From an uncultured Pelagibacteraceae bacterium (GTDB taxonomy: Bacteria; Pseudomonadota; Alphaproteobacteria; Pelagibacterales; Pelagibacteraceae), in contig CACENJ010000007.1 in NCBI GenBank assembly GCA_902560855.1, positions 1-44,260 on the forward strand: a stretch of DNA of 44,260 bases, written 5' to 3'. How positions within the stretch are numbered: position 1 is the stretch's first letter; each line of letters opens with the position of its first letter. The notes beneath the pieces are model-generated. The model did no database searches. It had not been told where the DNA came from and worked only from the letters and a program-made list of their open reading frames with translations. This document shows positions 39,232 to 44,260 of this stretch, one piece after another. The translations under genes were made by a program, and so were the position numbers.

Positions 39232-39896
39232 TATTTTCTTTCTCCAAAAATCTTTGAACCTATTCTTAAATATGTTGCTCTATAATTTATCGCTTCTAAA
39301 TAATCGTTAGACATACCCATGCTAATTTCTTTTAATTGTATTTTTTTAGCTAGTTCTTTCATTTTAGAAAAATAAATCGAAGGTTTTTTATTGTTAGGAG
39401 GTAAACACATTAGACCAATAATATTTAATCCAAGATCTTGCGTACATTTTACGTAAAAATTTTCAACTTCTTCTATTGTTATGCCATTTTTTTGATTTTC
39501 ATTATCAATATTAATTTGAATAAATAATTTTAATTTTTTATTTTTTTTAATTTGTTCATTTGAAATTTTTTCAGCCAATTTTAAACTGTCTAAAGAATGA
39601 ATATAATCAAACAAAGGTATAGCGTACTTTACCTTGTTTGTTTGAAGTTTCCCTACCATGTGCAATTTTATATTTTTAAAATCTTTTTTTATATCAGTCC
39701 ATTTTTTTACTGCTTCTTGGACCTTATTTTCGCCAAAATGAATATGACCATAATTAATTAATGGAAGAATATCGTTAATAGTAAAAGTTTTACTTACAGC
39801 AATGATATTTGGATTATAATTTTTTGAATCTAATTTTTTTGTTTTTGTTTTTAATTCGTTCTGTATTGATATAAAATTATTTACTACATTATGCAT
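39228..39896 (-). CDS. yggS: PLP homeostasis protein YggS/PROSC
   Basis: A 222-residue pyridoxal-phosphate-binding protein of the alanine racemase N-terminal fold. IIAVSKTFTINDIL carries the PLP lysine. HFGENKVQEAVKKW, KLHMVGKLQTNKVKYAIP, NGITIEEVENF and SMGMSNDYLEAI are all family motifs. It buffers PLP and has no known enzymatic activity. It starts within the same ATGCAT as the divergent ThiE-like gene. Confidence 0.94.
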   Translation of the reverse strand: MHNVVNNFISIQNELKTKTKKLDSKNYNPNIIAVSKTFTINDILPLINYGHIHFGENKVQEAVKKWTDIKKDFKNIKLHMVGKLQTNKVKYAIPLFDYIHSLDSLKLAEKISNEQIKKNKKLKLFIQINIDNENQKNGITIEEVENFYVKCTQDLGLNIIGLMCLPPNNKKPSIYFSKMKELAKKIQLKEISMGMSNDYLEAINYRATYLRIGSKIFGERKY

Positions 39897-40448
39897 AACA
39901 AATTACCAAAAATATATTGCTTTATTAGTGACTATGAAGAAAACTATATCAAAAGTTTACCAAAAAATACCGCAATTATTTACAGAAATTATACAAAAAT
40001 AATAAATAAAAATGAAATTATTAAAATTAAAAATTTATGTAAAAAAAATAAAAGAAAATTTTTTATATCTAATAATATTAGATTAGCTTCACAGCTTGAT
40101 TTGGATGGGGTTTATATTCCTTCGTTTAATAAAGAATTAAAGATTAATTGTTTCTCTAAAAAAAAAAAATTTGCGATTATAGGATCTGCACATAATATTT
40201 TAGAGATAAGACAAAAAGAATTTCAAAATGTAGATGGTATTTTCTTATCACCTGTTTTTATTACCAAAAAATCAAATAAATTCTTAGGTATTCACAATTT
40301 TAATAAACTAACAAAATATACTAAAAAAAAGATTATATGTCTTGGGGGATTAAAAAAAAAGAATTTAAATAAAATAAAATTATTAAATACTTACGGTATT
40401 TCATCAGTTTCTTTATTTAAGCAAAATATTAAGTATATTAAGTTTTAA
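39891..40448 (+). CDS. ThiE/TenI-like phosphate-binding TIM-barrel protein
   Basis: A 185-residue protein similar to thiamine-phosphate synthase/TenI. DLDGVYIPSF corresponds to the D-GVHLGQ strand, IGSAHNILEIRQKEFQNVDGIFLSPVFITKK to the G-S-H and P-x-F-T segment, and IICLGGLKKKNLNKIKLLNTYGISSVSLF to the glycine-rich phosphate site. The HLGQ motif and several phosphate-binding residues are altered, so true ThiE activity is doubtful. It is lysine-rich. It shares its start site with yggS on the opposite strand and is followed after 1 nt by the sulfotransferase gene. Confidence 0.72.
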   Translation: MHNKLPKIYCFISDYEENYIKSLPKNTAIIYRNYTKIINKNEIIKIKNLCKKNKRKFFISNNIRLASQLDLDGVYIPSFNKELKINCFSKKKKFAIIGSAHNILEIRQKEFQNVDGIFLSPVFITKKSNKFLGIHNFNKLTKYTKKKIICLGGLKKKNLNKIKLLNTYGISSVSLFKQNIKYIKF

Positions 40449-40449
40449 A

Positions 40450-42036
40450 ATGAAAAATCTTTCAAAATCTGATTATTTAAAATCAGAATATAGCAAAATT
40501 AATAAATTATTTTTATCTGGTAAATTTAATCTGGTAATAGAAAAAACAAAAAAAATTCTTAAAAAAAATTCCTCTCAAATACCTTTTTATAACTTGTTGG
40601 CTTTATCATATAGAGAATTAGGTAAAATATTTTTAGCTGAAAAAATATTAATTGATGCTTTAAAAATAAGTGAAAACGACCAAAGTGTTTTGGTTAATTT
40701 AGGATCAACATATAGAGTTTTAATAGAATTTGAAAAATCTGAAAAATTCTTAAACAAAGCACTTTCAATTAATCCTAATAATATCAATGCTTTGGTAAAT
40801 TATGGAAACTTAAAAAGGGATACAAATAATTATAATGAAGCTATTAATTTGTATGAAAAAGCTTACGACATGGATAATAAAAATCCTATCATAATAATAA
40901 ATTTAGCAGGAACTTATCAAATCGTTGGAAAATTCGAATTGTCAGAAAAATTATTAAAAAATTTATTAAAAGAAAATCAAAATAATGCACTTGCTCATAA
41001 AATGTTAAGTACTATAAAAAAATATGAAATCAACGATGAACATCAAAAAGAAATGATTTTAATTTTAAAAGATAAATCTTTGAAAGATTATGACCAGGCA
41101 ACTTTATCTTTTGCAATCTCAAAATCGTTTGAGGATCAAAAAAATTATGAAAAATCTTATGAATATTTTAAGAAAGCCAATGATATTCAAAAAAAAATAC
41201 ATAATAAATACTCCAGTAGCCAAGAAGTTTTGCTGTTTGACAAAATAAAAAAAATTTTTAACAAAACTAATTTTGAGAATTATCAAAATAATTTACATAA
41301 TAAAAATTTAATATTTATTGTTGGATTACCAAGATCGGGTACTACTTTAGCACATCAAATTTTAGCAGCACATTCAGAAATACATGGTGCAGGAGAAATA
41401 GTTATTTTAGACCAATTCATAAAAAGAAACATTGACAACAAGGATTTAACCTCGCTTTTCAAGAATTATAATAAAGAAAGAAATATAAAAGTAATAGAAA
41501 TTGCAAATAGCTATTTTTCAAAAATAAGCTATATAAAAACCGAAAAAAAAATAATTTTAGATAAAAATCCATTAAATTTTCAATGGTTAGGGTTTATTAA
41601 AATTTTATTTCCAAATTCTAAAATTATTCATTGTACAAGGAATCTTAAAGATACAGCGTTATCAATTTACAAAAATGCATTTGACATAAATTCGATTATT
41701 TGGAGCAATAACCAAGATGATCTAGTTAAATATATTGAGTTATACTTAGATTTGATGAAGTTTTGGAAAAATAAATTTCCAAACTTCATTTATAACTTAA
41801 ACTATGAAAAATTAATTAATGAAAAAGAAAAAGAAATTAAAAAAATTCTTAATTTTTGTGAATTAAATTGGGAAGATGATTGTATGAATTTTAATAAGAA
41901 AGACAATCCTATCAAAACTGTTAGCATTAATCAGGCAAGAAAACCTATTTATAATACATCTCTTAATACATATGCGAGATATAAAAAACTATCTGATATG
42001 TTTGCAAAAATAGAAGAAGTTGAAAGAAGTTGTTAA
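40450..42036 (+). CDS. TPR-repeat sulfotransferase family protein
   Basis: A 528-residue protein. Residues about 15-240 form tetratricopeptide repeats (SVLVNLGSTYRVLIEFEKSEKFLNKALSINPNNINALVNYGNL). The C-terminal half is a sulfotransferase domain with the PAPS 5-phosphosulfate loop LPRSGTTLAHQIL and the 3-phosphate segment IIHCTRNLKDTALSIYKNAF. The acceptor is unknown; TPR-sulfotransferases are frequent in SAR11 and other marine bacteria. A shared terminator follows. Confidence 0.87.
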   Translation: MKNLSKSDYLKSEYSKINKLFLSGKFNLVIEKTKKILKKNSSQIPFYNLLALSYRELGKIFLAEKILIDALKISENDQSVLVNLGSTYRVLIEFEKSEKFLNKALSINPNNINALVNYGNLKRDTNNYNEAINLYEKAYDMDNKNPIIIINLAGTYQIVGKFELSEKLLKNLLKENQNNALAHKMLSTIKKYEINDEHQKEMILILKDKSLKDYDQATLSFAISKSFEDQKNYEKSYEYFKKANDIQKKIHNKYSSSQEVLLFDKIKKIFNKTNFENYQNNLHNKNLIFIVGLPRSGTTLAHQILAAHSEIHGAGEIVILDQFIKRNIDNKDLTSLFKNYNKERNIKVIEIANSYFSKISYIKTEKKIILDKNPLNFQWLGFIKILFPNSKIIHCTRNLKDTALSIYKNAFDINSIIWSNNQDDLVKYIELYLDLMKFWKNKFPNFIYNLNYEKLINEKEKEIKKILNFCELNWEDDCMNFNKKDNPIKTVSINQARKPIYNTSLNTYARYKKLSDMFAKIEEVERSC

Positions 42037-42040
42037 AAAA

Positions 42041-42069
42041 AAAGGCCCCGTAAATATTACGAGGCCTTT
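42041..42069. terminator. Bidirectional terminator between sulfotransferase and porin genes
   Basis: A stem of AAAGGCC and GGCCTTT extended by CGTAA/TTACG closes a short loop. Read on the minus strand it ends in a run of nine T residues and so is a strong terminator for the porin mRNA. On the plus strand the tail TTTAATTTT is weaker. It fits the convergent gene arrangement. Confidence 0.88.
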
Positions 42070-42093
42070 AATTTTGTTTACTATTCTAATTAA

Positions 42094-43119
42094 TTAGAAT
42101 GCAAAAGTTACACCAACTTCAGTGTGTTCTGATTCATTGTTAACAGAATTAGATACATTGTCTCCAGTATTTCTGTGAACTTTGAAAGTCATTCCACCAG
42201 AAGTGTAAGATGCTGACCAACCTTCTGCTTCTTCGTCAGTAGTCTTAGCAGAATCATCATTTTCATGAGATTGGTATGAAATAGACATTTCATCATTTAC
42301 AGCGTAAAGAACACCCCATCTAGTTTGTTCATCATCGTTAGTAGTTCCAAAAGTATCAATGTTACTCATTTGGTAACCAACTGTTACAGGTCCGTAAACG
42401 TAAGTTGCGTAAACTGTTTGATGATCGTCAGTTTGGCTGCTGTCTCCAGCTGTACCAGTCTTAGCTTCACCAACACCAATACCAACTTCTAAGCCATCCA
42501 TTGGATCCAATTTAACGAAACCAGATACGTTAGAAGCACCAGCTCCAGCACCATCTAGTCCACCTTGTGCACTACCAGCTGTAGATTTTGGTGCATAACC
42601 AATACCAATTTCTATCATGTCGCTAACAGTTTTTGAGTAATGGAAACCTTGAGTTCCACCAGATACAGTACCTGATAGACCACCTGAACTTCCAGAACCA
42701 TCTACGTCGATACCATTTCCAACGTCTTCGTCAGCAGTTGGCATCATGTCTTTGATTTTTCCAATACCTCTAGCACCTGTGTCAGCTTCATAGTTCAATG
42801 AACCTAAGTCGCCCATATCAACAGTCATACCTAGACCAGTTGAAGAACCATCAGCCAAAGTTTGTGAAACAGAAACAGTCCAACCGTTATCCATTTCTCC
42901 AGAACCGCTAAAAGAAAGAGATTTATTTAATCCCCATCTGTTACCATCTTGTCCTACTTGAGTACCAGACGCAGCATCACCTGCGTTATCTTCCGCTCCA
43001 CTGTTTGCAGTGTAAGTTAAATTAGCAGTACCGCTAACTGTTACAGCTCCAGCAAATGCAGAAGTTGCTACCAAAGAACCAGCAAGAGCTGTTAATCCAG
43101 CTTTTTTCCAGTTTTTCAT
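42094..43119 (-). CDS. Major outer-membrane porin
   Basis: A 341-residue porin with a textbook signal peptide (WKKAGLTALAGSLVATSAFA, cleavage before GAVTVSG). The mature protein is Gly/Asp/Ser/Thr-rich with alternating beta strands, and ends in VGVTFAF, the aromatic C-terminal signal recognised by the BAM complex. A strong Shine-Dalgarno AGGAGA (43125-43130) precedes the ATG, unlike the weak sites of its neighbours. Base and codon use are visibly richer in G and C, the pattern of a very highly expressed gene. Its own promoter, leader hairpin and terminator mark it as a single-gene unit. The selectivity of the pore is unknown. Confidence 0.87.
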   Translation of the reverse strand: MKNWKKAGLTALAGSLVATSAFAGAVTVSGTANLTYTANSGAEDNAGDAASGTQVGQDGNRWGLNKSLSFSGSGEMDNGWTVSVSQTLADGSSTGLGMTVDMGDLGSLNYEADTGARGIGKIKDMMPTADEDVGNGIDVDGSGSSGGLSGTVSGGTQGFHYSKTVSDMIEIGIGYAPKSTAGSAQGGLDGAGAGASNVSGFVKLDPMDGLEVGIGVGEAKTGTAGDSSQTDDHQTVYATYVYGPVTVGYQMSNIDTFGTTNDDEQTRWGVLYAVNDEMSISYQSHENDDSAKTTDEEAEGWSASYTSGGMTFKVHRNTGDNVSNSVNNESEHTEVGVTFAF

Positions 43120-43161
43120 AGTTTTCTCCTATTTGTTTGTTATTAATTAATTAATAATTAA

Positions 43162-43188
43162 GTCTATAAATCTTTTTGATTTATAGAC
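43162..43188 (-). promoter_or_regulatory. Stem-loop in the porin 5-prime UTR
   Basis: GTCTATAAATC and GATTTATAGAC form a perfect 11-bp stem around TTTTT. It lies 43-69 nt upstream of the porin ATG and would be almost at the 5-prime end of the predicted transcript. There is no T-run after it on the minus strand, so it is not a terminator. By analogy with ompA it may stabilise the porin mRNA. Confidence 0.65.
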
Positions 43189-43199
43189 GTCGAAAAGCT

Positions 43200-43205
43200 A
43201 TCATA
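43200..43205 (-). promoter_or_regulatory. Candidate porin promoter -10 element
   Basis: On the minus strand TATGAT matches the -10 consensus at five of six positions and lies just upstream of the leader hairpin. A -35 is poor at the right spacing (TTTTTG, 17 bp away). It overlaps the palindrome at 43210-43234, suggesting an activator-dependent promoter. Confidence 0.45.
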
Positions 43206-43209
43206 ACTA

Positions 43210-43234
43210 GTGCATTTTATTGCAAAAAACGCAC
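43210..43234. promoter_or_regulatory. Palindromic candidate operator upstream of the porin
   Basis: A 25-bp imperfect palindrome: outer arms GTGC and GCAC, inner arms TTTT and AAAA, with a central TTGCA. Nine of twelve symmetrical pairs match. It covers the -35 region of the porin promoter, where a dimeric regulator could bind. The regulator is not identified. Confidence 0.5.
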
Positions 43235-43332
43235 TATAACTTGATATTTTTTGAAACTGTTGCATAAATACCACAAAAATATATCTTTTTTATGCCATTA
43301 GTTTTGTGATAATCAAACTTTAAAACAACTTT

Positions 43333-43938
43333 ATGAAATTCATCAATTTTAAAGCGAAAACTGTCTATTACCCATTTTACACTATTCTTTTATTAATTTT
43401 AATTTCTTTTTTTTTAATTTCATGTGGTCCTTTGAAACCAAAAAAGGTTGATTTAAGAAAAGTTCCTGGAAATCCAAAAGATAAAAGAGAGAAAAATATC
43501 CAAGAAGGAAGAGCCTTCAGAGTTATGGGTTTAACTGGAAAAAGAGGTTCAGGAAACTTTCAATTCGCATCATCAAATGAAATGTGGCGTGCTTCGCTAG
43601 ACTTATTAGATTTTACTCCTTTATCAAACGTTGATTATTCAGGAGGGGTTATAATTACTGACTGGTTTAGTGAAAGTTCTGATCAAGATCCAATTAAAAT
43701 TACTATTAGATTCTTATCAAATGAAATCCGAGCTGATGGACTTAAAGTTGTTATACATAAAAAAGTCTGTAAAGATAAAAAAAAAGAAGATTGTAAAGTA
43801 ATAAAAGATAATTCTACTCTTGGTCAAGAAATAAAGTTAGCAATTTTAAAAAAAGCTGCAATTATAGAGGATAGCGAAAGAGACAAGGATCCAGAATACT
43901 CTGAAACTGGAGCTGGGCGCCCAGATGGTAAAGACTAA
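43333..43938 (+). CDS. DUF3576-family lipoprotein
   Basis: A 201-residue protein with a hydrophobic N-terminus ending in the lipobox LISC (Cys about 31). Conserved DUF3576 features follow: GSGNFQFASSNEMWRASLDLLDFTPLSNVDYSGGVIITDWFS and IRFLSNEIRADGLKVVIHKK. This family precedes leuS in alphaproteobacteria, as it does here. The probable site is the outer-membrane inner leaflet; the function is unknown. The C-terminus is charged and probably disordered. It diverges from the porin across the 213-bp regulatory region. Confidence 0.88.
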   Translation: MKFINFKAKTVYYPFYTILLLILISFFLISCGPLKPKKVDLRKVPGNPKDKREKNIQEGRAFRVMGLTGKRGSGNFQFASSNEMWRASLDLLDFTPLSNVDYSGGVIITDWFSESSDQDPIKITIRFLSNEIRADGLKVVIHKKVCKDKKKEDCKVIKDNSTLGQEIKLAILKKAAIIEDSERDKDPEYSETGAGRPDGKD

Positions 43939-43968
43939 TTTAACAAAACCATAGGAAAATAAAATCCA

Positions 43969-43986
43969 AAAATACATAGGTATTTT
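43969..43986 (+). promoter_or_regulatory. Small hairpin in front of leuS
   Basis: AAAATAC and GTATTTT form a 7-bp stem around ATAG, ending 5 nt before the leuS ATG. It is AT-rich and weak. It could influence leuS translation or be chance in this composition. Confidence 0.25.
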
Positions 43987-43991
43987 AAAAA

Positions 43992-44135
43992 ATGGAAAGA
44001 TATAACTTTAAAATAGTTGAACAAAAATGGCAAACATTTTGGGATAAAAATAAAATTTTTAAAACAAAATTAGATAAAAATAAAAAAAAATTTTATTGTT
44101 TAGAAATGTTTCCTTATCCTTCAGGTAAAATTCAT
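43992..44135 (+). CDS. leuS: Leucyl-tRNA synthetase N-terminus, truncated at chimeric junction
   Basis: ATG 43992 opens a frame reading [22 protein letters not shown], then [15 protein letters not shown]. This is the LeuS N-terminus up to the class I HIGH region, where HMGHVRNY should follow. Instead, after codon 48 the frame reads nonsense and stops. Directly beyond lies an inverted internal leuS segment, so the break is a junction rather than a natural end. The position after DUF3576 is the expected one for leuS. Confidence 0.9.
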
Positions 44136-44260
44136 TTTCATTTAAGGGTTTTACTACTGTTTTAACTTTTAGTTTGTACTTATTTGCAAAATCTAAGTCT
44201 CTTTGGTCATGTGCTGGACATCCAAAAACTGCCCCAAAACCGTAGTCCATTAAAACAAAA
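44136..44260 (-). CDS. leuS: Inverted internal fragment of leuS (editing domain)
   Basis: On the minus strand the frame entering from the right edge reads [20 protein letters not shown] and on through [23 protein letters not shown]. This matches the LeuS CP1 editing domain (E. coli motif GTGAVMAVPGHDQRD). It should lie roughly 1 kb downstream of the start on the plus strand. No start codon is meaningful here; the apparent ATG at 44250 is an internal Met. Confidence 0.88.

Noticed and set aside
42083-42100. Perfect 18-bp palindrome ATTCTAATTAATTAGAAT across the porin stop codon.
   Set aside because: The half-site order is opposite to an Irr box and the sequence is AT-rich coding end plus spacer. 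The adjacent GC-rich hairpin already explains termination.
43272-43308. Inverted repeat CACAAAA ... TTTTGTG between the porin and DUF3576 genes.
   Set aside because: The arms are 7 bp and about 20 bp apart in very AT-rich DNA; no promoter element is positioned to make it a convincing operator.
44059-44250. A 63-codon ORF on the minus strand ending the window as an independent gene.
   Set aside because: Its N-terminal two thirds is LeuS editing-domain sequence and the remainder is read antisense through the leuS N-terminus; it is a chimera product.

Overview
The window looks like a contig from a streamlined alphaproteobacterium of the SAR11 clade (Pelagibacterales). The sequence is very AT-rich, genes abut or overlap, and almost no intergenic gap exceeds 120 bp (the largest, upstream of the porin, is about 213 bp). 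There are no tRNA or rRNA genes, insertion sequences, prophage or CRISPR. Gene orders are classic alphaproteobacterial: coaBC-dut-moeB-SH3, irr/fabA-fabB-fabI, the tsaB-fur-miaB-phoH-ybeY-lnt-metK / nusA-infB-rbfA-rpsO-pnp supercluster, grpE-dnaK-dnaJ-dapB, and DUF3576-leuS.

Layout. (1) 1-1755, plus strand: end of coaBC, dut, a ThiF/MoeB-type adenylyltransferase and an exported SH3 protein. (2) 1759-4502, minus: irr followed by katG. A near-perfect Irr box (ICE) lies in front of katG, suggesting iron/heme control of peroxide defence. (3) 4570-7352, plus: fabA, fabB, fabI (unsaturated fatty acid synthesis) plus two tiny ORFs. (4) 7377-20272, minus: pnp, rpsO, rbfA, infB, nusA, metK, lnt, ybeY, phoH, miaB, fur, tsaB. 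This is a compressed translation/transcription superoperon that lacks several usual members. (5) 20256-25527: envelope genes (polysaccharide deacetylase, Bax-like glucosaminidase, murJ), nfuA and trpS. (6) 25578-30487: maeB, BON lipoprotein, rsmI, LppC-like protein. (7) 30471-36435: rdgB, then grpE-dnaK-dnaJ with heat-shock-like promoters, a small membrane ORF, dapB and nth. (8) 36437-42036: PfkB kinase, 2OG oxygenase, a tiny ArfA-like ribosome-rescue gene overlapping an OmpR-type regulator, L,D-transpeptidase, yggS, a ThiE-like gene and a TPR-sulfotransferase. (9) 42041-43332: the major porin, with a strong terminator, a 5-prime UTR stem-loop and a palindromic candidate operator. (10) 43333-44260: DUF3576 lipoprotein and the start of leuS, which breaks off into an inverted internal piece of leuS. 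This last part is almost certainly a chimeric contig end.

Points for the reader. The most interesting biology is a promoter plus attenuator-like leader in front of nusA, a 35-residue ArfA-like gene, the Irr box in front of katG, the porin control region, and two divergent gene pairs whose start regions overlap (yggS and the thiE-like gene share one ATGCAT). Two +1 poly-A differences (katG start, dnaK codon 85) and the inverted leuS end look like sequencing, amplification or assembly artefacts and affect how those genes should be read. All functional names come from motifs and gene order seen here; no database search was run.
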